A stretch of DNA of 64,000 nt from contig VCMS01000077.1 in NCBI GenBank assembly GCA_022539475.1, positions 122,310 through 186,309 on the forward strand, written 5' to 3'. Shown here in pieces: positions 11,598 through 21,677 of this stretch (position 1 is its first letter; each line of letters opens with the position of its first letter). This DNA is from Gracilaria domingensis. Its lineage: Eukaryota > Rhodophyta > Florideophyceae > Gracilariales > Gracilariaceae. The translations under genes were made by a program, and so were the position numbers. The notes beneath the pieces were generated by a model. The model made no database searches. It was given only the letters and a program-made list of their open reading frames with translations, and had not been told where the DNA came from.

Positions 11598-11887
11598 GAG
11601 GGATGCACTGAGGTGCTTTTCATAGTCTGTTGATCCGTTACCGGCTTCGACAACTCATGTTATGAGAGGCTACTGTAGTAGTGGCTCTATTTTGGGGTAT
11701 GCCTAGGAAGGGTAGTGTTTCTGCACACTTGTGCTGAGTTGGTCTGACGCCGGGTGCGCCGCGCCGAGCCTGCCACGGTTTCACAACTGTAGAGTGTGGG
11801 CCGGCAGCGCCGGATGGTTAGATAATTTTAGTTGATATTTTCAAGTGCCGTATATAGATGGCGGCACTTGCCGCCACTCTGCGGGAA
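11598..11887 (+). repeat. Second LTR copy, cut off by transposon A
   Basis: From GGGATGCACTGAGG the sequence follows the LTR at 9847 closely (TTACCGGCTTCGACA, CTAGGAAGGGTAGTGTTTCTG, GCCGGCAGCGCCGGATGG, GTATATAGATGGCGGCACTTG), starting about 22 bases into the LTR. It breaks off at CGGGAA, exactly where the inverted end CGTCTGTCTCTTGCAG of transposon A begins. It belongs to the subfamily of element 1, not to that of the LTR at 36,219. Confidence 0.75.
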
Positions 11888-12308
11888 CGTCTGTCTCTTG
11901 CAGATGCTATTTTTTGGCGAGGGTCGTCCAGAAAGTGGCAAGGATCGTCCAGTAAATTTTGTGAAAAAATATCGAGATCAATTATTTCAAAATTTGAAGA
12001 TAATTGCTTCGGTCGTCCAGAATCGCTGTGCAGTAAATACTGGTGGATTTTCCACTCGGGCTAGTTCTTTAGTCGAGGGCTACCTGAACGGTATTTCGCG
12101 AAGTCTAGGTTCAGTTTCCATTAAGGTGCACATTACACGATACCTTCTGCGGAATGATACCCTGCAACGCATGGAATATTGTTGCTAGCAGATGATGTCC
12201 ATTATGAAATCATACCGTTTTATTCGTATCTATTCTTCTATCGACCGCTTTTGCTAACCACTACTTCGCTATATTACATGTACCATTTCCCCATGATGAA
12301 GCTGGTGT

Positions 12309-12468
12309 AGGCGCAATCTGCGGCAGATGCCGCAGAGGGCACCTGCTCCAAAGTGCGGTATCGGTCGAACATATACGCGCTCCGAGAGGATGAGGCGTGA
12401 AGCGCCTTATCCTCTCCGTTCCTCATGTAGGGAACCATGCCCAGATGCATGGTTCCTACTTGAGGAAC
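12309..12468. repeat. Subterminal palindrome cluster of transposon A
   Basis: Three hairpins follow each other: one centred on TCTGCGGCAGATGCCGCAGA (12,317-12,336), one GAGAGGATGAGGCG/CGCCTTATCCTCTC (12,384-12,416, one mismatch relative to transposon B), and one GGGAACCATGC/GCATGGTTCC with longer arms (12,418-12,468). The same trio is in transposon B. Such structures often serve as transposase-binding or fold-back sites. Confidence 0.7.
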
Positions 12469-13219
12469 CTGCACCTGCAACTCGTGAGCTACGTACGCAT
12501 CAAAAGTCATTTACCTGTATACGTAAGCAGAAAGTATCCATAAGTTAGTCAATGCTCCGTTGGATACATTTGAAATGCGATGGAACGTACCATTGATAAA
12601 CCAAAACGGAAACGATGCGCTAGAAAAGTCGAGGGACCTAGTAACTCGCAAAAGTAACCCAAAGCTTATTTCCTGCCGTGTACATGTCGCAGAGCGCGAA
12701 GAGACGTGGTGAGGATTGGTTAGTTTAGAACAAAGATACGTAGAAGGATATGGAAGCACGTACGAAAAGACTGCACGGAAAGACTGCACGGAATACATCC
12801 GTGAGATACGGATGATGTCCGCTTTATGGAGGCGTCCATTAGGCGGACATGAAGCGTGCCTCATTCTCTCCCCCGCACTCTACTTCGTAGCGAGTGCGAG
12901 GGCGGAGAAAGGTACGACGGAGCGCCGCTCGTGATCCGTGCCATTCACATCCTCGCGTTCTACTCCGGCGGAGTAAAAAGCGCGACGGTAACGGTAGGTC
13001 GGACGGCGGAGGCGCGGCGGTGGCGGCGGAGGGAAGAGATTTATTTTTCTGTGCGAGATTGGACAGTTGTACAGCGTAAAAAGTTGCGAAACCACAGGTT
13101 TATAACCAGTGGTAAATAATACAAGAAGTACACCCTTGTGTTGAGGTCGACGTGTACCTACGTTCTTTTTTGAATGAAAGCACGTGATTTAAACTCAAAA
13201 TATATTCTCCGTTCTCAGC

Positions 13220-16200
13220 ATGACGTCGATCTTGACTGTCGCTCGACCTCCTTCTCCCTTCGGACGACCTTCCCTTGCAGTCTTTGTCGTCGTTTCTCGT
13301 TCATTTCTTCTTCCCATGGTCTACTACTGTACACATAAGAAGCGTGGGTGCCCCTTCGTTACTCGCCGAGGAGTCTTATCTCTTCAACAGCATGTCAACC
13401 ATTGCCCGTTTTGTCTTAAAGCAGCGTTGGAAGACGACAATAGGCGGCCCATTCGGAGAAGCAAACGTCTCAAGCTTTCCACGCCCGCGGCCGCATCTTC
13501 CGAAACGGTCACTGCTCCTTGTCGCCTTCCCGAGCCTCCGGTGTCCGAGGACATCGTTGACCCCACTCCGTGCGCCCCTCCCATTCCGGACACTTCGCAT
13601 TGTGTTTCTCCTTCCCCGGGTTCCGCGGCATTACAGCGAGAACACGGAAGCAGTTCCCGCCCAGTGCCTTCTGAGGAGGCCCTCGGTGATTTGCATAAGG
13701 ATTATCTCACGGTTTGTCTGGCTTCAGTAGCTTCCAACCTTGGTCATCGTGAGGCAGACGAGCTAATTGGGCTACTTCGGGACCCGCGGTTCTCGCAAAA
13801 GCGATTCAACGAGACCATAACAAGTTCCAAGCGCTGTACAGAACTGAAGAACGCCATTTTCGAACGATACGCCTCAAAGGACGGTTTCAATCGAAGAACT
13901 GTCTCACCAGAAGGATGTAAGTTCAGCGCCGCCCTCTACACGAGAGACCCCTTTCAGACACTTGTGAAACAGCCCCAGTTGGCCAACAACGAAAACACAT
14001 TCTTCCACCCTATACCTCAGACCCACTCCACGAAAATATCTCACCCCATGTCCGGCTCTCTCGCAAGAGACGCCACCTCAAAACTTAAGAAAATGGTCAT
14101 GGGCTCTTTGGATAGTAGAATAGTGTGGTACTCCCAAGAAATAAGTTACAGTGAATCTTTCGTAGGTCTTCTGCAGGTATACACCGATAAGTCTTCAACA
14201 ACTCTAAAGCAAACATAGGTTACCGCCTATGCTCTTCACATCATATTTCTCAACTTCTCCGACGAGCTACGCCGCAAGTGCATCCGTGATGACCTCACAA
14301 TAGTGGCATACTTCCCTACCACACTGATCGAGGTTTCCGCATCTGAAGCAGACGCAATGCCATTCGTTTCTAGCAAGTCTCTACGCGAGTCCAGGATGCA
14401 AATCCCTCAAGAATCTCTTCGTCAAGTCCTGGAGCCCATTATATATCTCACGCAGAAAGGTTTTCAGATCATCGGCGAACACAAACTAAGTCGAGTGTGC
14501 CATCCTCTGCTTGCAAGTTATTGTGCGGATATTCCTGAGGCTAAGGACATTCTGTCCATTCTTCATGGGACGAAAACGGAAAGCCCGTGTCATAGAAAAG
14601 CCCCTCGCTCATCTTTATGCAGTCCTAATCCCACCTCATTCAACGGACGTTCTCAAAATCAAAAGCACACGAAAAGCATCCGAAAGACATACACAGCTAT
14701 CTTGCAACATGCACAAAAAGACGAGGCGGAAAGACGTCCACGTCGTGCGAGGGAGAGGAGATCTCAAGCGGATACTCTGATGCGTTCAAATTCCATATCT
14801 CTCATTCCTTCGTTCCTCGAAACTTCCGTAAGCCTTGGAATGATCCCGGGATTGTCTCCATACAGTCTGTTCTCATTCGAACCAGTACAAAACTTGCATC
14901 TCGGCATCTCGAAGCTGATAAAAACGGCCACAATCGAGAGAGTGCAGTCAGACACCCTGTGCACCACAATAGGAACATCTGCATCGCGTTCATTTTGAAC
15001 GATACGCACCCAACTCCTCAACCATGCAAACGAAATTCTAGCTGCCATAGAACGCGATTCTCCTGCCAAAGGTTTACATATCGATTTGTCCACGCAGGAG
15101 AAAGGCAAATCTTTGAATGGTATCTTTACGAAAGACGGTCTCCGTGGAATGCTGGAGGCCAAAAACTACAAAGAAATTGACATGTTCTTCCCCCTCATAG
15201 GAGCATTCTTTGACATATGCTGTGGAGAACAGGAGTTTGCCCCAATCACAACCGTTTTCTCTCAGTACTCGGACTTGCTTTCGACCTTATTCAGATACAA
15301 TCGTGACCCGTATTGGACTGAAAGCTCTCTCCTATGTCTTAGTTCGGAGATTGAAGCCTTCAAGCGTTCCGCACCAAAGACTCTGGCGGATTCATCCCTC
15401 CAGACTGGGAACTCTGAAGCTACATCTTCTCGATCATCTCGTGGACGATATTCGCCGTCTGGGAAGTATCAAGTATTACGACGCAGGCATATACGAACAT
15501 GCACACCTGCTATTTAAGAGACATTACAAAAAGAGGTCCAGAAGAACAGCAACGGCTGTGGAGGAGACTATTTGCTCCATTGAGCACGAACATGTTAGAA
15601 AGCAATGGAATGGCAATACTCCTCACCAGCGTAATCCAGGTTTACCAGGAACTTCCACACAGCTCGCTCGATTTGCAATGAGAGGGCGTTCTTTCACTAT
15701 GCGAGCTCTCCAACATTGTGTTTCAAGTATGTCCAGTTCAAAATCATGGACTGCTGTTAGAGAGATGTTCTCAAGGACAGACACATGTCGATTCTTGACC
15801 AAATTGGTGAACAGGCCCTTCCTCCTTTCCTCAGCCTCGTGAAAGAAACACTGGATGAGCACTCTATTACATACTTCCCAGAAAGCACAAGGATAACTCT
15901 GGTGAATTCGACCCTCGTGAAAGGCGGTTTCGATCCGACTCTTGAACACTTCGATTCGTCTTCTAAGGCACTTAAGCTGGGACGACCCAAATACCTCATC
16001 ATCCAACGAGTCTTCGCTTCTCCAGAATTTGGTCCCAGTAGAAAGCCAAAAATTTCCACTGTATTGGTAAGCGGAGAAGATTCAGAGACATGGGTTGCCC
16101 AGGTAGTCGCTCTGATTCGAATATCTCTCCTTGATTCTGCACTTACCGCACCAGAGGTGGCCTTCGTCCCGTATTTCGAGGTTTTACCCCCCGTAACAAA

Positions 16201-16700
16201 CATCGACGACATATTGAAATACATATCTTTACGGTGGGCTACAAACGATGAAAAGAACCACACTCTTCCGTTCTCTCGTCATTCCAAAGCGGAGAATATC
16301 GTAGAGTTAACTCCTTGGTACGGGATGGTTCCGGCTTCTGCACTACAGAGAACTGTCCATGTTATTCGATCAAACTACCCTGCTCCACCTTTTTGTCCTC
16401 CACTTCAATGGTTTCAACACCGATTCTACATCAATCGATTCCATCATGATTCAGATGAAGGACCAACTGAGCACGTTGATCTTGTACAGCCTTTAACATT
16501 AAGGGCTCCATCCTCTACATGTTCACCTTGTGGTGCCTTTTCTTGTCATCCTGTGTTACTTCCGAAATCGTTCATGTCCATTTCCTTGAACTTCATATCC
16601 CCTTCCTCGCATTCACCAACGAAGCAATCGCTAATAGACCCCAATCTTCGGCTCACACTGTCAATAAAAAATTGTTCTTTCACAGTGAGGTAAAGTCTTC
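13220..16700 (+). pseudogene. Plavaka/KDZ-like transposase, copy A (broken)
   Basis: The gene starts at ATG 13,220. Residues 35-64 carry a Cys/His cluster (YYCTHKKRGCPF, then QHVNHCPFC) like the N-terminal zinc finger of Plavaka-type transposases. A disordered Pro/Ser-rich linker and a helical region follow. A TAG at 14,216-14,218 ends the first frame; transposon B has a Ser codon there. Later parts in shifting frames carry family-like blocks: RVCHPLLASYCADIPEAKD with a TKTESPCHR motif (14,490-14,600), FEPVQNLHLGISKLIK (14,875-14,925), LGTLKLHLLDHLVDDIRRLG and YYDAGIYEHAHLLFKRHY (15,400-15,530), and a C-terminal NYPAPPF...FYINRFHH block (16,370-16,445). The order matches Plavaka/KDZ elements of the CACTA-like DDE group as I know them. 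At least four frameshifts make it inactive. Confidence 0.6.
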
Positions 16701-17223
16701 CGTTCGACGGCATTCGATATCCAAATGTAGCCTCTCTCATATCATTACCAAGAACCTTAGTCCAATCTTCCGTTGTCGTTCCAAAATTATGAAACTCGCT
16801 GGAATTGGTCCTCAAGACACGTTGCCTAACATCCCCCAGAACATTCTTTAAACACAGAGGTAGCAGTTCGGCAAACTTCTTTGTAAACAGTTTCTGTCTC
16901 TGGCCACCCCTTGACACATCCGTACTTAGAAGGCTCACAACCGTCAACACCCAAGCGTCCAAACGTGCGAGCAACAGTATTGTGCCATCTAAAAAGGTGC
17001 CCGTATCCTTGTCTTCCACATCATACCCAATAAACTCCTTCAGCACTTGTACCCCGACACGGTTTCGGAAGAACAAGTCTTGATCTTCCGTCGGCATATC
17101 CTCGACATTGTCCGCATTGGAGTACTTTAGACGAACAAATGGGGCTTTTCTCCACCATGAAGTGTTCGGTACACCATTTTCGTCAAGACCCAGTATGTTC
17201 TCCTGCGCTTCCTTCAACTGCAT
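16546..17223 (-). CDS. Unknown 225-residue protein, convergent to transposase A
   Basis: An uninterrupted minus-strand frame starts at ATG 17,223 and remains open upstream (YDLIWRRTKLVEENADEL), so the true start may be further out or in a missing exon. The product is mixed helix and strand with no signal peptide, no zinc motif and no transmembrane segment; the hydrophobic stretch TILLLARLDAWVLTVVSLL is too broken for a clear membrane helix. It overlaps the 3' end of the transposase gene tail to tail. CACTA-like transposons often carry a second gene, which is one explanation; a captured host exon is another. It has no counterpart in transposon B. Not recognised. Confidence 0.4.
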   Translation of the reverse strand: MQLKEAQENILGLDENGVPNTSWWRKAPFVRLKYSNADNVEDMPTEDQDLFFRNRVGVQVLKEFIGYDVEDKDTGTFLDGTILLLARLDAWVLTVVSLLSTDVSRGGQRQKLFTKKFAELLPLCLKNVLGDVRQRVLRTNSSEFHNFGTTTEDWTKVLGNDMREATFGYRMPSNGRLYLTVKEQFFIDSVSRRLGSISDCFVGECEEGDMKFKEMDMNDFGSNTG

Positions 17224-17298
17224 TGTGAGTTCGTCAGCATTCTCTTCTACCAGCTTTGTTCTTCTCCAAATCAGGTCGTACCCCAGAAGCGGAAATAG

Positions 17299-19370
17299 TT
17301 TATCCCTCGTATTTCTCTCGAAGCTGGTGTGCCTCCGCCTAGGCCTCCGCGTTCTCGTGCCTCCGTACCTGCAAGGTCGCCTGACAATGAACAGGTCCCG
17401 GAACCCCGGAGAGCGTTGTCAGTCACGTCGGGTCCGATGGCCGCTTCTACTGCAGGAGCTCCGCCCGTTACGGGTACTCCGGACACGGAGAGACCAGACG
17501 ATGTGGTTGAAACCCCTGGATACTCGTACCTGGAGGCTCAACTGCGTGTCAGTCAGCTCGCGCAAAACTGGTTGTTCGAGGATCTGCAGTATCTCAGACG
17601 GAAGCTTGACCAATCTGAAATCGGAGATCCGACCAATGACATTCGTGTCTTACGTCAAGACGTGAATTCCATTTTGGAAAGTCTGGGTGCACCAGCCGCT
17701 TTTGTTCAAGCTTACCATTCCTCTATTGAGGAGCATCGAGCTGAAATCGATCGCCTCACCACTCGGTTGGCTACTCTCGAAGAGATCATCCGGATGGATA
17801 ACGCATCTGATGCGAAGAATTCTAAAGAAGAAGTCTCTAAGCGCTCGGCACGCCAGTCTCCGTATCACGAAAATCGACGATCCAAAAAGGAACTCCGCTA
17901 CGACTCGGATTCGTCTAGTTCCAATTATAGCGTTCGCTCTGCGAAATCTACTTCATCCAGTTCTTCGGACAGTGAGGAAGACCGAGAACGGTATGGGAGT
18001 AGATCCCGCGGGAAGAAGTCGAATGCGACACATGCCACTCAAGGAGTGATTCGCTCTCGCGAGAAAGGTAGACGTCATCTTGCACTCAAGGAGTTGAAAC
18101 CAACGAATCTCCTCTACAGGAAGCTGTTATCGTATCATTATTACCGATTGGACGATTCATGGTCACGTCGCACCTCGCGAAGCAACGGTAAGGTGAAGAA
18201 CCACATCAGAAGACTGAATATCGTCTTTACGAAGAAATTCGATGGCGTAGACCCGATTGTGGTACTCGACTTCCTGGCCTGCTTTGTGCAGGAAGCCGAC
18301 ATTCTCGGTATGAACGAGGCGCAAGCGTTTCTCGCTTTACCCTATTTTCTCTCAGGGATGGCTAAAGATCAGTGTAACTCGGTCCGAGGGTCGTCCCGTG
18401 CATCTGAGGGAGGTGTTAGTTGTTGGCCGGAAGCGGTCCAATACCTCCTGAGGTCCTATGCAACAGGAAGCGCGATTCACAACGCGACGCTCGCTCTGCG
18501 AGATACTAAACAGAAGACTGAAAAGACCGAAACGGTTTACTCAACTCAGTTGAATAAAGCGTTTCATTGCTGTGGGAATGTGTACTCCGCTCAGGAGAGA
18601 TGCAAGATGTTCGTGGATGGGTTGGACCCTTCTATCAAGGCTTTGGTGGCGCGATATCGCGAAGAGAGACGTAGGATTACATATCTGGAATTGGTCCAGT
18701 ACGCCCAGGCTGAAGGCGAAGTCCTCCGTGCTCGGCGCCCGCCGAAACCCCGTCGCTCAAGGGCGTTGCTCGTCAACGAGTCATCTCCATCTCTTTCCTT
18801 GGAACGTGGAAACTCCGTGAACCCGGATCTGGATAACGTTCACTTCTTTGAAAGTGCTCCCGATTCGTACGGGTCTTCTGACATTCCGTCGTCGTCGACT
18901 CCGACCTCGGAAGCTGACCGCGCACTCTATATGGGAGGAACACGGGTGCAGGCCGCCCCGCTCGCTTACGCGAATAACGGAAGCCGTTTCTCACGCCCAG
19001 GATGGGTTAATGCGCAGCCGCAGCGTCGAATAGATGGTAATCGATCTTTCGATAAGCCGGTAACGGCCATCTGTCACATTTGTTACCGACACGGTCATAT
19101 TGCACCTGTGTGCATGTTGCCCGCTTGAGAGTTAGCAAAAATTATCGGGTGGTATGAATCTCTGTCGTCAGCTGACAAGGATCGTGTGCCGAGTAAGAAT
19201 TATGAAGCCCAGAACGCCATGTTTCGCAACCCTGGTACAGGACGGAACGTTCGTGTAGACGAAACTCGGAATACGACCAAACAGATGACTGCGACTCACC
19301 CCTATACCGGGAATTCAGTTCCCAACCCTGGACTGGGAACGCCTTCACCGGCGGAACCAGCCCAGAAAAA
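17299..19370 (+). pseudogene. Gag of chromovirus element 2
   Basis: The frame is open from 17,299; the original N-terminus is probably lost. In order it has a Pro/Arg-rich start, a helical segment with coiled-coil character (17,530-17,810), a Ser/Asp-rich linker, the capsid core (KGRRHLALKELKPTNLLYRK to RRRITYLELVQYAQAEGE, 18,063-18,720), another disordered linker, and a CX2CX4HX4C zinc knuckle (CHICYRHGHIAPVC, about 19,074-19,115). A TGA at 19,126-19,128 follows; the frame then continues for 81 codons (ELAKIIGWYESLSSADKDRV) as in element 1, where an Ile-Arg pair stands at the stop position. The TGA is therefore probably a nonsense mutation. Gag packages the RNA in the cytoplasmic particle. 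Confidence 0.82.
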
Positions 19371-19376
19371 CTAGAT

Positions 19377-20062
19377 TTGGGAGTTTTCCCTATCGGAGGG
19401 GCGTCTCCTGAGCCGAAGTTGGAGACGCCCGAGGCGCCGCCGCTTCGCTCCCCGGCCGATTTCCTGCAGAGGGTTGTCCTAACAAGGAAAATGGCTCAGT
19501 CAGACGTTGACTCAAAACCGCTTGCGGTTTTACGTCGTCCATGGGTGCGTGTACGCAATCTCCGTGCCCCGGATCGAGTCCTTGTGATGGCCAAGAGGAA
19601 TGATAAGGTTTATGCCGATCTCGGCCTTTCACACCAGTTTATGGTTCGACAACTGTCTGTTTTAGACACTGGCGCTGCACCGAATCTGATTCACTCAGCT
19701 TTGCTGCCACCTGAGCTTCGGGAGTGTGTTCGTTATGGTCCAGGATTGGATATCGCCGACGCGAACAATAACCCGTTGAAGACGGCTGGGTACATATCTC
19801 TGAATGTCAGATTAGGCACCTATCTGGTAAAGCTGGATTTTGTCGTTTGCGACTCTCTCGCAGTACCGGTAATTCTTGGTTGTGGCTTTTGCGACCGCTT
19901 TGTCGAAGCGATACGCCCAAGGGCGAAAACCGTGGAAATGGAAGACGGTACAACCATTTCGATCGTTCGGAAGCCGTTGAGGCGCGCAATTTGGAAGCGC
20001 GTTCTATTACCTGTGGCTCAGGAGGTTCCAAACGTGGATCCAAAATCAACAAAGCTTCGCAT
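19377..20062 (+). pseudogene. Aspartic protease of element 2, cut by transposon B
   Basis: The frame encodes RRPWVRVRNLRAPDRVLVMA, then SVLDTGAAPNLI with an intact catalytic DTGA at 19,675-19,686, and VILGCGFCDRFVEAIRP. It is interrupted after LVPKSTKLR-type sequence (DPKSTKLR) by the left end of transposon B. The missing continuation (VAKSVSIPPESQVWV) resumes at 28,935. It lies in a different frame from Gag, which could reflect a natural frameshift or decay. Confidence 0.82.
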
Positions 20063-20097
20063 ACGTCTGTCTCTTGCAGCTGCTAGTTTTTGGCGAG

Positions 20098-20140
20098 GGT
20101 CGTCCAGAAAGTGGCAAGGGTCGTCCAGAATCGCTGTGCA
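20098..20140 (+). repeat. GTCGTCCAG subterminal repeats of transposon B
   Basis: Two copies of GTCGTCCAGAA lie 22 bases apart just inside the left end. Transposon A has three, the extra one bounding about 65 bases that transposon B lacks. Short direct repeats near the ends are the usual transposase-binding sites of CACTA/KDZ-like elements. Confidence 0.5.
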
Positions 20141-20418
20141 GTAAATACTGGTGGGCTTTCCACTCGTGCTAGTTCTTTAGTCGAGGGCTACCTGAACGGT
20201 ATTTCGCGAAGTCTAGGTTCAGTTTCCATTAAGGTGCACATTACACGATACCTTCTGCGGAATAATACCCTGCAACGCATGGAATACTGTTGCTAGTAAA
20301 GATGATGTCCATTATGAAATCATACCGTTTTATTCGTATCTATTCTTCTATCGACCGTTTTTGCTAACCACTACTTCGCTATATTACATATACCATTTCC
20401 CCATGATGAAGCGGATGT

Positions 20419-20579
20419 AGGTGCAATCTGCGGCAGATGCCGCAGAGGGCACCTCCACCGAAGTGCAGTATCGGTAGAACACATACGCACTCCGAGAGGA
20501 TGAGGCGCGAAGCGCCTCATCCTCTCCGTTCCTCATGTAGGGAACCATGCCCAGATGCATGGTTCCCTACTTGAGGAAC
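20419..20579. repeat. Subterminal palindrome cluster of transposon B
   Basis: Hairpin 1 (20,419-20,454) is centred on TCTGCGGCAGATGCCGCAGA. Hairpin 2 has perfect 15-base arms, GAGAGGATGAGGCGC at 20,494-20,508 and its complement at 20,512-20,526, with a 3-base loop. Hairpin 3 has 23-base arms with one mismatch, 20,528-20,550 and 20,557-20,579, with a 6-base loop. The same set is in transposon A. Confidence 0.8.
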
Positions 20580-20990
20580 CTGCACCTGAAACTCGTGAGC
20601 TACGTCCGCATCAAAATTCGTTTACCTCTATACGCAAGCAGAAAGTATCCATAAGTTAGTCAAAGATCCGTTGGATACATTTGAAATGCGATGGAACGTA
20701 CCATTGATAAAACAAAACAGAAACGTTGCGCTAGAAAAGTCGAGGGACCTAGTAACTCGCAAAAGGAAGAAGAAGAAGGAAAGGGATCGGTTAGATTACC
20801 AGCCCACCATCATCGTAAAGCGCAAAAGGTGTCGAAGCGAGAACTCACAAGCAAGGGCACCAAGAATGCCCATGCAGCAAACATACCGCAAGATGCGATA
20901 AACGAAAGAGCAGCCTATGTCCCAACCAAGTACCAGAATCGTCTATCCCGAACAGTCAGAGATCAAAGATCGCCAAGGAACCAACTTGGT

Positions 20991-21080
20991 TTGTTGCGCT
21001 ATAGGCTCTAGCTTCTCGCGTCTTGCGCTACTTTTGAAAAGTAGCGCAAGAGGCGAAACTAGAGCCTATGGCGCAACAAA
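20991..21080. repeat. Long fold-back hairpin, about 45-base arms
   Basis: The left arm (20,991-21,035) starts TTGTTGCGCTATAGGCTCTA and ends CTTGCGCTACTTTT. The right arm (21,037-21,080) is its near-perfect complement and ends CCTATGGCGCAACAA. The hairpin lies in a 420-base stretch (20,765-21,188) absent from transposon A. It could be a small non-autonomous fold-back insertion or a small-RNA precursor. Confidence 0.75.
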
Positions 21081-21677
21081 ATGAACCATTCGTCGCGTAC
21101 TTACAGTCGTCGCTTTGGGTTACCAGGTTCCCGTTTTCACCCTTCAACTCGTTCTACATCTTGAGCAAATAGAAGAAGTTGGGGGTGATTAGCTTATTTC
21201 CTGCCGTTTGCATGTCGCAGAGCGCGAAGAAACGTGGTGAGGATTGGTTAGTTTAGAGCAAAGATACGTGGAAGGATATGGAAGAACGTACGAATAGACT
21301 GCACGGAATACATCCGTGAGATACGGATGACTCCGTCCTACTTTTTTCCGCCCTCTACTTTAAGGAGCCTCCATAAAGTAGAGAGAGGAAAAAGAGGGAC
21401 GGAGCGGAGTATAACGCGAGGATGTGGATGGCACGGATCACGACGGTAACGGAAGGTCGGACGTCGGAGGCGCGGCGGCGGCGGCGGAGGGAAGAGATTT
21501 ATTTTTCTGTGCGAGATTGGACAGGTGTACAGCTTACAACGTTGGAGAACCACAGGTTTATAACCAGTGGTAGATAATACGAGAAGTACACCCTTGTGTT
21601 GAGGTCGACGTGTACCTACGTTCCTTTTTGAACGAAAGCACGCGATTTAAACTCAAAATATATTCTCCGTTCTCAGC

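Larger units (their letters stand above)
11888..17298 (+). mobile_element. Transposon A (Plavaka/KDZ-like), right end lost
   Basis: The left end CGTCTGTCTCTTGCAG is identical to the left end of transposon B at 20,064, and the next 2 kb is nearly identical in the two copies apart from indels. It contains repeated GTCGTCCAG subterminal boxes (three copies at about 11,925, 11,947 and 12,012), a cluster of palindromes and a decayed transposase gene. No matching right inverted end was found before the gag of element 2 starts at about 17,299. A deletion probably removed the right end together with the rest of the LTR and the retroelement leader. The boundary at 17,298 is inferred from where Gag begins. 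Confidence 0.65.
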
